Source: Ligula intestinalis (taxonomy: Eukaryota > Platyhelminthes > Cestoda > Diphyllobothriidea > Diphyllobothriidae). Taken from it: a stretch of DNA of 64,000 bases. A program made the translations under genes and the position numbers. The stretch lies in the NCBI GenBank assembly GCA_036362985.1, contig JAYGXS010000010.1, positions 3,272,563 to 3,336,562 of the forward strand. The letters run 5' to 3'. Below, piece by piece: positions 42,499 through 52,870 of the stretch (its first letter is position 1; each line of letters opens with the position of its first letter). The notes under the pieces were generated by a model. The model had not been told where the DNA came from. It saw only the letters and a program-made list of their open reading frames with translations, and made no database searches.

Positions 42499-42611
42499 TG
42501 AGAAGAAGAAGACTCGATCGCTGGGACAATATGCTTATTCACCTGAAGTTTCGATATCCATCGCGGATTCGTCCTCATGAGGAGCAGAAACAAGTTCCCG
42601 TTTCTGCTACT
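42499..42611 (-). mobile_element. Solo 113-bp PLE-A terminal unit with target-site duplication
   Basis: The left end TGAGAAGAAGAAGACTCGAT is the PLE-A 3' terminus as at 38397. The unit contains only the terminal region with hairpin ATCCGCGATGGAT and GAAAC; no PLE coding sequence. Flanks CAGTGTGTAAAG (42487-42498) and CAGTGTGTTAAG (42612-42623) form a 12-bp duplication with one mismatch. Its 5' end folds back (AGTAGCAGAAAC against GTTTCTGCTCCT). It looks like a separately inserted mini-element. Confidence 0.8.
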
Positions 42612-42728
42612 CAGTGTGTTAAGTTTCGATTTCAAGAAAACGCGTCGAACAGCAGTAAAGTAATAATCTTTTTTCAAGATAAGGCATATTGCAGTTTATC
42701 AAGCAATATTACTTTCAGAAGATAAATT

Positions 42729-42767
42729 GGCGAACATACGTTTGTTTTCGATAAATTCTCGTCGGGC
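42729..42767 (-). ncRNA. Hammerhead-like motif, PLE-B downstream end
   Basis: The core reads CCGACGA (one change from CTGACGA), then GAAAAC, a loop, GTTC and GCC pairing with GGC upstream. Same plan as 46046-46083; the core substitution suggests it is inactive. Confidence 0.45.
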
Positions 42768-42936
42768 CTTTACATTTATATGGTATAAATAAACTATGGT
42801 GGTTGGTGGACAGCAGAATGCTATCAGTCGAGCAAATCCTCTTCGCCCTTTGCGTCCGACACCGTACTAAATTGCGTTTGAAGTTCAACGGTACGAAACT
42901 AGCAAAATTGATGTATTGCCCGGACCATGTCTTCTT

Positions 42937-44604
42937 TCAATATAACCTACGTTGAATGCTCCCATCGGTTCTTTTACTCAGAAGCACATCAAGGAATGGA
43001 AGCGATCCAGATTGTTCTTCTTCTAGGGTAAATTTTATCGATTCGTGCGCCCGATTTACTGTATGCAATAGCGTTGATAAGTTGGTTTGATCTGATGCAA
43101 CTGCAAATATGTCGTCTACGTACCGTTTATAGTACGTTAGATTATTTATCTGGTGGCTAAGTTGCGTAGCTTCTAGCTTGCCCATGAATATATTTGCTAG
43201 AAGTGGACCCAGGGGCGAGCCCATAGCTACTCCATCCAATTGTCTGTACAGGTTATTGTCAAATAGGAACTGTACATTCAAGGTGCATTTGAGCAATAAT
43301 TCCTTCAGTGCAGTAACCGGCATTCCTATGTTCTGCTGAGTCAAGGTAATGAATTCACAGATGTAGTCTACTGTTTCTGTGACCACCACGTTCGTGAATA
43401 GGGACGAGACATCCAGTGAGAACATCATCATCCCGTTCAGGTCAAGGTCTTTCACGCCATCCACGAATTCGAAGGTGTCTCGGAGGCTGTGAGGTGCTAT
43501 TTGACTCTGTATGGGTTTCAGTTTGTCTGCTTGCCATTTTGCTCTCGCATGGTATGGTGAGTTTCTCATATCTAGGATGGGATTAATGGGCACGCCATCT
43601 TTGTGCATCTTAGGCAGCCCATATAGTCGAGGTATGTGCGTGCCAATGGGACGAAGACGCTCTAAGTCATATTCGCTTATGACGCCGTCCTTTTGAAGTC
43701 TTATCAGACAATCAGTCAGCTGGGTTTCAACCTCATGCGTGCGATCTTTATCCTTTTCTGTCTTGCTAAACTTTTGTTCGTCTGACAAAATGGATTGCAT
43801 TTTCGCAATGATGTCTGTTCTATCCGTTAGAACAACGCCCGTTCCCTTATCTGGCCTCGTTATTGAGATCTCCTTTTTCTGTCGGAGCTGCCTTAATTTC
43901 TCCATGTGGGCTTTCGTCAGCAGACCCCGATTATTTTGGCCACTGTTTAAGTACTGATATGAAAAGTTAACTAGTGTAGACTTAAAGGGCTGCATACTCT
44001 CCGCTGACACTGGCTGATTGTCATGTGTTTGATTCAGCAAGTTTTCAAACTGTGTTTCTAGCTCTAGCTGGTTTGATTTCTGGCGGGGACAGCAACATTT
44101 TGGACCCAATGATAAGGCTTCTAGCGAGGTTTTATCATGAGATACGGAGGAATAGTTGTGGACGTACCGACTTGGATCCTCAGAAAGCTTCGATTGTGGT
44201 CTGCATTCCTGTACACTACGAAGAAGAGAAGTTGTCTTGGCTTCTCCTCGCTTTTCCCCGATGGACTGCACATAATTCTCGAATTCCAGTCTTTCGTCTG
44301 CGTTTAGGTGGTCAAGTGTGGCTGCACGTTGGAAGAAGTGATGTCCCAGTTCTTTTTTTCTTACGCGGATGCTTTCCAGTTCATTCTTGGCAAATCTTCC
44401 TAAGGTATCACTGGTGATAACCGTGCGACTTCTCCGCATTGCTCTCCAGTAGAAAGTTGGGTACTCGTTTACCTCGACGCATCTCCCGATAAAACTGGCC
44501 CGTGAATTCGCCTCCACAAGTTTGGCGTTTATTCTTAGGTACCCATTGAGCGCCTTTAACACCGTGGGATCTTTGGTTTGTTTTAACTTTGCGAAAATTC
44601 CCAT
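42937..44604 (-). CDS. PLE-B reverse transcriptase (N-terminal region plus RT)
   Basis: A 556-codon open frame from MGIFAKLKQTKDPTVLKALN. Known PLE RT landmarks in order: ITRPDKGTGVVLTDR, IPRLYGLPKMHKDGVPINPI, MMFSLDVSSLFTNVVVTETV (RT motif A), DGVAMGSPLGPLLANIFMGK (motif B), YYKRYVDDIFAVA (motif C with YVDD), SGSLPFLDVLLSKRTDGS (late motif). The N-terminal 150 residues are charged and lack a known fold. I start at the first ATG in frame (44604). The frame ends at TGA (42937-42939), after which homologous sequence continues, so the stop is probably a mutation. Catalytic aspartates are present, but the protein lacks its endonuclease. Confidence 0.92.
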   Translation of the reverse strand: MGIFAKLKQTKDPTVLKALNGYLRINAKLVEANSRASFIGRCVEVNEYPTFYWRAMRRSRTVITSDTLGRFAKNELESIRVRKKELGHHFFQRAATLDHLNADERLEFENYVQSIGEKRGEAKTTSLLRSVQECRPQSKLSEDPSRYVHNYSSVSHDKTSLEALSLGPKCCCPRQKSNQLELETQFENLLNQTHDNQPVSAESMQPFKSTLVNFSYQYLNSGQNNRGLLTKAHMEKLRQLRQKKEISITRPDKGTGVVLTDRTDIIAKMQSILSDEQKFSKTEKDKDRTHEVETQLTDCLIRLQKDGVISEYDLERLRPIGTHIPRLYGLPKMHKDGVPINPILDMRNSPYHARAKWQADKLKPIQSQIAPHSLRDTFEFVDGVKDLDLNGMMMFSLDVSSLFTNVVVTETVDYICEFITLTQQNIGMPVTALKELLLKCTLNVQFLFDNNLYRQLDGVAMGSPLGPLLANIFMGKLEATQLSHQINNLTYYKRYVDDIFAVASDQTNLSTLLHTVNRAHESIKFTLEEEQSGSLPFLDVLLSKRTDGSIQRRLY

Positions 44605-44626
44605 TGAACATTTCAGAAGATAAATT

Positions 44627-44666
44627 GGCAAACATACGTTTGATTTCGCTAAATTCTCGTCAGGCC
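44627..44666 (-). ncRNA. Hammerhead-like motif, PLE-B upstream end
   Basis: GGC-CTGACGA, a short stem-II region, GAAA, then TCAAACGTATGTTTGCC, where GCC can pair with the initial GGC (stem I). Stem II is very weak. Located just 5' of the RT ORF. Confidence 0.5.
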
Positions 44667-44694
44667 TTTACATTTACTTTGTTAAGAAATACCG

Positions 44695-44945
44695 GCATTT
44701 TGAAAAAAAGGGAAAATTCCCAACAATTAGAAATCGGGCGTACTAGATAAACTTACGTTTTACATTCAGAGAAAGCCTGTTTAAGCAAACAAAGAAGTAA
44801 ATGAAGTAGCACAAGAAGAATTTTTGGGGAAAATAAAATTTATTTGTAAAATATTGGGATAAACATGCTTGCATATTACACGCAATGCAGCCTATGACTT
44901 TTACCGAACAGTCCATAATTCGGGTCTTTATTCCGAAATGGCAGA
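44695..44945 (+). repeat. Interspersed repeat R5
   Basis: Collinear with 27300-27540 (AAATCGGGCGTACTAG, AAACTTACGTTTTACAT, ATTACACGCAAT). It lies between two PLE-B copies of opposite orientation. Confidence 0.65.
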
Positions 44946-44954
44946 GACAAGGGT

Positions 44955-45070
44955 AACTGGTATGCCCTTAGTAGCTATCGTCACCCAGTCTTACCCAGCC
45001 TCAAGTAGTTCATCACTGAAGGCTCGAACTCGCGACCTTTTTAATTGGCGTCTACCACCCTAAGCATTGA
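44955..45070 (-). repeat. SINE-like repeat with Pol III boxes
   Basis: On the minus strand: A-box-like TGCTTAGGGTGGTAGACG, then AAAAAGGTCGCGAGTTCGAG (B box). Similar boxes occur at 46235-46300. The 3' part differs from 19010-19260. Confidence 0.5.
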
Positions 45071-45780
45071 ATCCTTTGTTTGTTCAGGAATATTGGCGAG
45101 CGAGCCAAAAATCCTGATATCTTAACAGCAGAAAAGAAGGACGTTTTCATTAGACTGCCTTTCTCAGGCGATGCAGCAAGCGAGCTGGTCAGGTGGCGTC
45201 TAAGAACCGCAATCGCAAACGCTTTCCCCGCGGCGAACTTACGGGTGTTCTTCACGAACTCTCCCCTCCTACAATTAGGAGGAAAAGACCGACTCCCGTT
45301 GAAGGCCACATCTATGTGTATTTACTCTTTCACTTGCTCCTGTGGAGCAAGATACATAGGCCGAACAACGAGGCGCCTGGAAAAGAGGGTACGTGAGCAC
45401 ATACCGGCCTGGTTAAGTAAAGGTGAAACTAGATCGATCTCGAGTTCTATTCTCGCACATCTTGTCGATACGAATCATCGAGTCAATACTAACGAAGCCT
45501 TTCAGGTTGTCTACCGGACGCCAGCCAACTTTTCCAAGGGCCTACGCCAACGGGTGCTTGCAACAGCCGAAGCAGTTGCTATACGGCTAGAGAATCCGGT
45601 GCTGTGTTGTCAGAAGAAGCTGACAGAAGCCCTTGCACTTCCGTGGCCGACCCCGACGCCAGGTGGCGATTGCACTTTGCCCCCACGCCCCAGTGACAGT
45701 CGTTCGCTGCGCGCAAATAACAGCAATTATCCCCCCATGTATCTGCCTTCTGATCAACCCCCACAACCTAACCCAATTAC

Positions 45781-45925
45781 CCCCCTACCCCCCCCCCCCC
45801 CCCCCCNNNNNNNNNNNNNNNNNNNNNNNNNNNNNNNNNNNNNNNNNNNNNNNNNNNNNNNNNNNNNNNNNNNNNNNNNNNNNNNNNNNNNNNNNNNNNN
45901 NNNNNNCCCCTCCCCCCCTCCCCTG
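45781..45925. other. Poly-C tract broken by a 100-N gap (45807-45906)
   Basis: C runs flank the gap on both sides. The corresponding UTR at 36940-36970 is also C-rich, so the tract belongs to PLE-B, and the gap is probably a sequencing failure in a homopolymer. Confidence 0.9.
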
Positions 45926-46045
45926 ACGAACGAACCTCTACACGCCGACCCCGCCATGCGGGCGACGCTTAAACGATGAGTTGTAATTAGACTGCACTAT
46001 TTAACCCTGTCCATCTGTATAGTTTTAATTACCTTGCAAATGTTC

Positions 46046-46083
46046 TGGCCTGATGATGATTTGCTGAAAACATATGTTTGCCA
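46046..46083 (+). ncRNA. Hammerhead ribozyme candidate, PLE-B 3' end
   Basis: Order: TGGC (stem I 5' strand, 46046-46049), CTGATGA (46050-46056), stem-II region, GAAA (46066-46069), a three-pair stem III (AAC..GTT, with the last A of GAAA) around loop ATAT, then T (46079) as cleavage nucleotide, and GCCA (46080-46083) pairing perfectly with TGGC. A short stem III is known for PLE hammerheads. Stem II is weak. Confidence 0.6.
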
Positions 46084-46234
46084 ACTTGACTTCTCAATAT
46101 TGACATTCGTTGACGAACGCTCACCGACTGCTAATGGAACTAACTTCTCCCACCCACCGTTGCCTACGGCCTCATTTTCTGAACCATATCAACAGCTGTA
46201 GCAGAAAGTATTGTCGGTAGACGGCATGCGCGTT

Positions 46235-46300
46235 ACTTACTGATTAGTGCGTAAGAATTTGGTCAAAAGGCCGCGAGTTCGAGCATCGGGTGATCGCTCA
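46235..46300 (+). repeat. SINE-like fragment (B-box region)
   Basis: AAAAGGCCGCGAGTTCGAGC resembles the B-box block of the copy at 44955-45070. Confidence 0.4.
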
Positions 46301-46690
46301 ATTGCCGAATAATTGTCTAACCTAGTGACTGCTACACTCGAATTCAAGGTTCAAAAACTGCGCACTGTGTACATCCTGTTTAAGGTAAAGTACGTTTTTG
46401 CCTGCAGTTTGAGGATGAAATCACATAGTTGTCATAAAATATTGCAATAGATGTGAAACATATTTTTACGTAGATTTGGCAGAATTAATAAGTTAACCTT
46501 ACGAATAAACACCCCAATTGCAAAACAGCTCATAATTAGCAACCGTTTTAAAACCGAAACTACCCTGTCTTTGAATAAAAAAATTGCAAGAAGGCTTAAT
46601 TTGCTATTAAAAAGTACAATAAATAATTTTTTCCTGCATGTCTTCCATAACATATGTTTGAATTTATAAAGGCAGTTAAAATAAATGACA
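46295..46690 (-). repeat. Repeat R6, inverted copy of 52330-52720
   Basis: 46295-46440 is the reverse complement of 52600-52720 (GCGCACTGTGTACATCCTGT, TAAGGTAAAGTACGTTTTTG); 46540-46690 is the reverse complement of 52330-52430. The order is conserved, so it is one element of about 400 bp, non-coding. Confidence 0.75.
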
Positions 46691-48314
46691 AAAGGCATAC
46701 TACTTAAGTAGCCTGTTTTAACAATAGATACATTTTGATAGTGGTCAGAAAGAAGCTCGTTGAAAATCCCGCATTTTATCATGACTGAAATGACCTCAAA
46801 ATACGCTACACGATGATCAGTATCACAACTTGAGTCAATGCCGACGAGCGAAAGAGTATCAATCTTTCGCATATGCCGACATGTTGCGTGATCTTCGGCG
46901 ACTACTGTATCTACCCATCCTACTATCCCCTTCGGCTGTGGTCAGGGGCAAATAAATGAGGCCCAAGGCAAAGCTTGAGCAAAACGTGGGTTCCGTTGCG
47001 GCCAAATTGAAGGTGAATGTTTCTCCTTCATACTCTGCAGATAACAGTGTGTTTACGACAGTAGTTTCCGCTATGTTAGCTTTGCCCTCCAAAATGTAGC
47101 CTCTTCTACCGCATTGAACATTGGGCGTTGTGCCTGTTGCCGTATGCAAGTGCCTTCCTCATTCAGGTTGTCAGTGGCTTTATTGATATTTTTATTTTTA
47201 TTCATTTACTTACTTACTTATGTACACAATTAGTTTCGCAAAAAAATAAATAATTCAAAAATGAATTTGACAGTGTGCGCAGATAAAAATACAAATGTGT
47301 AGTAATGTCTGCAAAAATTGTCCTTTTATGGCAATATTTGCGGATGTTTTGCAGTTAATATGAAGGTTAAATGTATAGGCAGTTAAAAACTCTTACAGTG
47401 AAAATGGAAACAGAGTTCAACGGGCCTCCATTTTCAAAAATTTGGTACGAGAAAAAAACTGCTTCGGAAGGTAAGAGAGAGTAGTAGCCAACGAAACGGC
47501 AGCAGTTTTGACTGACTTAGTTCACGTGGCTTCGTTTGATTGAGCAGTGGTTAATGGAGACATTTTGGGTTCCCGGGGTACACGAGGCAGAGAGAATAGA
47601 TTAAAGAGTATCTCCTTAATTCCCGCTGGTCATTTTTTGGAGACATGGTAAAAGCTGCTCGGAAAAGATGAGGAGAATAAAGGGTTAATAGAATCAGTGT
47701 TAAGATAAATGTGCAGTCTTCGTTTGAAAGCAGACAGTCTTGTTAGCAACCTAACTTCAATTTAAAAGTTATTCCAAAGAAAGCTATAGCTGGAAGCAAA
47801 AACAAAGAGCGTTTAGATGAGGAGGATTTAAGAGGAGGTATAACAAGTGCCGAGTTTATTAGGTTGTTGGGACGGCTGACGGGGATACTAATAGAAAGCT
47901 TGGGGATATTTTTACTATTATTTAAACAAGAAAGGAGACAAAACCAGCTTCTACTCTCCCTACCCAAATAAATCTTAGTTTACTGTCTGCAATTGGGACG
48001 TCGTGGATAAAACAAATATCGCCTTCCAGATATAACCATTAAAGAACTTGGCGTTAATAAATGTAGTCGTTTTCGCAAAAACGTATGTGCGAAATCTAAA
48101 TTCCACCGTCAAATTACGTACTGTCTTTAGAGGTTAAAGTGGACGTCAACAAGATGAAAGCTCCTTGAAGTAACACAAGCTGGCCTGACTAATATACCTT
48201 AAGAATATACCTGGAATTCGCCCAAACTCAGCTCAGCAGACTACACAATGACCACTTAAGATCGCCCTAACCAGCGACACAGAAGCAAAACTTCTACTGT
48301 CAAGACGTTTTCGA
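46691..48314. other. No supported gene
   Basis: A minus-strand frame 46859-47149 (96 codons, ATTPNVQCGRRGYILEGKAN-like) and one at 47743-47967 are unassigned. AT-rich and stop-dense otherwise. Confidence 0.3.
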
Positions 48315-51300
48315 TTGAAGTACTCTAGAAAGGATGTGTTTTTTCAGCCGGATTACTCTCCTGCCGACAGGCTGAAACGCCGCATGCTAGCTTTAGAATT
48401 GAGGGAACGCAGAATCAAAGGAGAACCGAATCTCGTGATCATCAAGGACCAGATAGTCGTCAGAAATTCTGCCCTCTCATGGACCAAACCGATTCGCATG
48501 AGCGCGCAGCTATTCCAGTAGCCTGCTTTGGGGCTACAAATGGACCACGCGAGAATTCAAAATTGACATTTATGTATATCAATGCGCAAAGCTTACTTTC
48601 AAAAATGACTGAACAAAGGATCACTGTCTCCGACCTCCTTCCCGATGTTATTTCGATAGCATAAACATGGTTTTCGGATAAGATTGACAATCGCGAGATT
48701 GGAATCCCCGGCTTTCAACTGCACCGGAAAGACAGAGACAACCGAAGAGGCGGAGGCGTAGCAACCTTCGTTAAGAACGGTTTGTATGTTTCTGAAAAAA
48801 CGGCGAATCTCTCTTGCCAAGAAGCGGTATGGTTAACTGTAAGAGCAACGGGTTCCCAAAGCCTTGATATCTTAACTGTCTACCGACCACCAAGGAGCAA
48901 TTCTGCGGCCGATGCCCCATTGCTGGATGAGCTTAAAACCCTCGCTCCGCGACCAAATACCCTTATTGTTGGGGATATTAACGCTCCTACCATCAACTGG
49001 AGCTCCTCCTCAGCTGAAAGCCCTGAATCGGCATTCGACCACCAGCTCCTGAATATAACCTAATCCCTACTTCTCACCCAGCACGTCATATTTCCCACAA
49101 GAATTCGTGAAGGCCAGCGGATGAACTGTCTTGACCTTGTGCTCACTAAGTCGCTCAAAAATATCTACATTGTGAATTGCTTACCCTCACTAGGCCAGAG
49201 TGACCATGTAGTTCTCATGTGGGAATACAGTTTATTTTCTTTGCCTGCCGAACCACGAGACCTCCATCCTAATATTTGGCGTGGTGATTTCGAGCAAATG
49301 AAACATGATCTCTGTTTCATAGACCAGGCATCCACGCTATCCGACAACGTTGAAGAAGCTTGGGAACAGTTTAAAGGGATAGTCCAGAACCTCATCTCTA
49401 GCCACTGCCCTATCACTCGCCGAAAACTTACGAACAGGCCTCGCTGGCTGAATCCATCCTTAAAAAGCGAAGTTAACAAGAAGGGAAAACTGCTTAAAAA
49501 TTACCGAATTGATAGGGCACCTGAATCTCTTAATAGGTTCAAAATACAGAGAAACCGGATCAAACGTCTCATTGTCAGAGCTCGACAGCAGTTTGAAGAG
49601 GATCTGTTAAACCGAGCCATGGTTAACCCCAAAGTCCTGTACAGTTATATAAGACAGAGCACGCGGAATAAGGATACTATCCCCCTACTGCGAACTGCCG
49701 AAGGTGCCAAAATCTCAGAGGACAAGGATAAAGCTGTCCATCTCTCTCAGTTCTTCCGGTCCGTCGAGGTGACTGAACCCGGTTTTCTATCCCACACTTA
49801 TGAAGACAATTCGATTCCATCTATTGATACAGTCCTCTTCACCGAAGATGTAGTAAGGAATGAGCTTCTTAATTTGAAAGAATCGACCTCCCCAGGCCCC
49901 GATGTAATCCCGGCCAAGCTGTTGAAGGAGCTAGCTTCTGAAATGGCCATGCCGTTAGCCCTAATCTTGCAGGCGTCATTTGTAACGGGCTGCCTTCCAT
50001 CTAATTGGAAGACAGCGACGATCATCCCACTTTTCAAGAGTGGAAACCGAGCGTCCACAAGTAACTACAGGCCGGTGAGCCTTACCTCCATTTGATGCAA
50101 AACCATGGAAAAAATAATTAAAAAGGCATTGATGCCGTTCCTCGAGCAGAATAACCTCCTTTCCGATGCCTAACGTGGTTTTCGCAGTGGGAGGTCCTGT
50201 CTTACCAATCTGCTATTTTCACTTGATAGCTGGACCAAAGCACGTGACGAGGGCAAAACGGTGCATGCGATCTACATTGACTTCAAAAAGGCGTTTGATA
50301 CCGTCCTTCATCAACGCCTGCTGCTTAAGCTGCGCAGCACAGGCGTTCGCGGGAACCTCCTCCGATGGATCCAACACTTTTTGACAGGACGGTCACAAAG
50401 AGTCCAAGTCGGTCGCCAGCAGTCCTCGGGTTTACCTGTTGCGAGTGGCGTCCCACAGGGCTCAGTTTTAGGTCAGTATTGTTCCTCGTTTTCATCAACG
50501 ACTGTATCAGGGATCTAGACTGTGAAGTCACCGTGTTCGCCGATGACATCAAATTATGGAAAGTTGTCCAAAGTACGGCAGACGAAAACCATCTACAATC
50601 CAACTTGAACAGATTGGAGGACTGGTCAAAGCTTTGTCTAATGCCTTTCAATGTTAGTCAATGTAACTTTCTTCAAATCGGCAGCTGTAGAGCATCCTGC
50701 ACGAAAGTCTATTCTTTAAATGGTACCCCGCTGCAACAAGTTGAGAGTCAGAAGGACTTCTTCACTCAAACCAACGCAGAACTGTACAAAGGCGCCGAAG
50801 TTGGCCAGATCTATGTTACAGCTGATTAGACGAGCCTTTATGGGGTTTGAAAAAGACAGCTTTTCCAAAATCTTTGGAAGCTTCATTCAGCTGTACCTGG
50901 GGTTCAGTATACAGCCATGGTGACCATGGACTGTCAAAGATTGTACTGTCTTAGAGAAAGTCCAGAGGCGAGCGACAACGATGGTCAAAGGTCTAGGAAC
51001 ATTGCCCTATGAAAGCAGACTGTCCATTCTTTAGCTATTTCCCCTTTCCTTCGGACAAGTACGAGGGGACCTCATATTAACCTTCCATCTAATGAATAAC
51101 CCGCATTGTTGCTTCGTTCCTGGTGATTTCTCTGCCCAGGCCAACACGCAAACTTTGCGCGGGCATTCGCTTAAACTACGCCCGGGCAAAGCAAGGATCG
51201 ACGGAAGAAAGTTTTTATTTTCCAACAGAGTAATTTCAGCGTGGAACGCTCTTCCAGAAGAGGCAGTCCTCTCCACTTGTGTCAATGCATTTAAGAGTAG

Positions 51301-51385
51301 ACTGGACATGTATCAAGCGCAAACGCAGTGAAGGTAAAACTCCTTCATCAGATTACAATGAATCACTTTACAATGAATCACATTG
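48315..51385 (+). mobile_element. CR1-like LINE, nearly complete ORF2, pseudogenised
   Basis: In order: an N-terminal stretch (48315-48520); the endonuclease LTFMYINAQSLLSKMTEQRI, DVISIA-stop-TW, TVYRPPRS, LIVGDINAPTINW and GQSDHVVL; RT SNWKTATIIPLFKSGNRAST, NYRPVSLTSI, HAIYIDFKKAFDTVLHQRLL, ASGVPQGSVLG, and VTVFADDIKLW with FADD; then HLEY-like, RRATTMVKGLGTLPYESRLS and VISAWNALPEEAVLSTCVNA to stop at 51331. Stops at 48661, about 49061, 50093 and 50171, a frameshift near 50475 and further breaks after 50750 kill it. The tail carries two copies of ACAATGAATCAC-like sequence (51353-51385), as CR1 elements often end in short repeats. Confidence 0.92.
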
Positions 51386-51999
51386 CTTATCACATACACT
51401 GCATCAAATCATACTTCTCGCGATTTGCAAGTAGTCATACATTTTTATTTCATATTTTAGTGGAGATTGTTTTCCCGGAACATGTAGCTGTCATACATGT
51501 TAAATTTTTCTTTGTATCAACTTATTTGCTAGCATCCTGATACCAACAGGAAGTTCAATGGCATTCGCCTATCTTTCTTTCAATAAACTGATACCTAGGC
51601 CATCCTGCACTTATAAAAATAAAGTACCTATCGCTATTCCTACGAATATTCCGCTTACTAGTGTAGCCGTGGTATGGGTAAGCCGCTTAAGGAAAAGGAG
51701 ACGTAACCGCTTTCGTAGAAGTTAGGATTCACACTTACTAATATCCCGATCTAAGGGGCTACTCGAATCCCAACTCAAACCGCCTACGCATCCGCGTCCT
51801 AATTTCCACCCTAATTGGTTAAGTTCAGACTGGCATTGCCACTACGGTGCTTATCCAATTATTTTTTATTTATCTAAAATGGATGTACCAAATATAGTCA
51901 CTGTAATTTGACGATCATTTCCGACAATGTTGACTGTGGGCTTCACTGACTGAAAGTAAAATTGCAATGAAAATAGACATGAATGATCTACTCCGAACT
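51386..51999. other. No recognisable feature
   Basis: AT-rich flank of the LINE; nothing supported. Confidence 0.4.
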
Positions 52000-52110
52000 C
52001 TCACCACTCCACAGCTGCATCTGGTGTCAGGAGACGAATCGTGAAGACCAGAGCTTGGGGCGATCGCAGGCGGCTGGCGCGGCCGAAACAACAGTAGATT
52101 CCCTATCTCA
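52000..52110 (+). repeat. Repeat R1, partial copy
   Basis: Shares CACAGCTGCAT, TCAGGAGACGAATCGTG and GGCTGGCGCGGCCGA with 57410-57520 and 59225-59320, same orientation. Confidence 0.6.
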
Positions 52111-52329
52111 TGAAATGTGACTCGGAATTCTGAAGTGCCTTTTCGATTCAAACATATCAATTACGCATAATTTTAAAAATGATGATCAAGCAGCCTCATC
52201 TCAATATGCTTAGGTCACGTCAGGATGCCGGCTTTTTAATGAGTTTCTTTCTGACTACTAAGTAAAACTATGTACTTTAAAAAGTGGCTACTTGAATAGC
52301 ATGCCATTTTGTAACTCATTTTGACTGCC

Positions 52330-52870
52330 TTTATTAATTTAAATCTATTCTATGAAAGACTTGCAGGAAAAAGTTTTATTGTATTTTTTGAATAGCAAAT
52401 ATCACCTTCTTTAAATTTTATACTTGAAGACAGGGTAGCTTTTGGTTTTAATACAATTCTTAATTATGAGGTTTTAACAAATATGAGGTGTTTATTTATA
52501 ATACATCGTAATTGTCAATTTATTAATTCTCCCTATACTGTACAAAATATATTCCACATCTAATGCCATTATTTTATGAAAACTATGTGACTTCTCCATC
52601 AAACCGTAGGCGAAAACGTACTTTGCCTTAAACAGGATGTACACAGTGCGCAGTTTTTAAACCTTGAATTCAAGTTAAGCAGTCACTAGGTGAGTACATT
52701 ATCCTGTAATTGAGCAACTTTTTTGAAACCTTTCTAGTAAGAATAAAATTTAAAGAAGGCGTAATTTGCTATCAAATAAGTACAGGGGAGGATTTTCTCA
52801 TGCATGCTTTCCATAAAATATATTTGAATTTATAAAGGCTATGAACATCAATGACAGAATCAGCTTTTTA
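52330..52870. repeat. Repeat R6 with an extra inverted arm
   Basis: Arm 52330-52430 is the diverged reverse complement of 52742-52860 (TAAATTTAAAG..TTTGCTAT against its complement), with about 310 bp between. The central block 52600-52720 matches 46295-46440 inverted. The structure could fold back as a long hairpin. Confidence 0.7.

Larger units (their letters stand above)
42701..44690 (-). mobile_element. PLE-B copy with long RT ORF, lacking the endonuclease
   Basis: A terminal unit with hammerhead core lies upstream (44627-44666) and another downstream (42729-42767). Between them is the RT ORF 42937-44604. After its stop the RT frame continues (KKTWSGQYINFASFVPL to about 42810) and then runs directly into the downstream terminal unit, so the end of RT and the whole GIY-YIG region are deleted. 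The copy at 16318-17880 has the same layout. Confidence 0.88.
45085..46115 (+). mobile_element. PLE-B copy, 5'-truncated, with GIY-YIG ORF and 3' end
   Basis: The open frame 45080-45979 crosses a gap. Before the gap it encodes AEKKDVFIRLPFSGDAASEL (linker), SMCIYSFTCSCGARYIGRTT with RRLEKRVREHIPAWL (GIY-YIG with the Cys-Ser-Cys feature), EAFQVVYRTPANFSKGLRQR and ALALPWPTPTPGGD. After a poly-C tract and gap come the 3' UTR and a well-paired hammerhead (46046-46083). The endonuclease part has no stop. It lies head-to-head with the RT-only copy at 42701-44690; together they hold complementary halves on opposite strands. Confidence 0.88.

Noticed and set aside
46859..47149. 96-codon minus-strand ORF as a secreted or host protein
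   Set aside because: No convincing signal peptide, splice site or relative.
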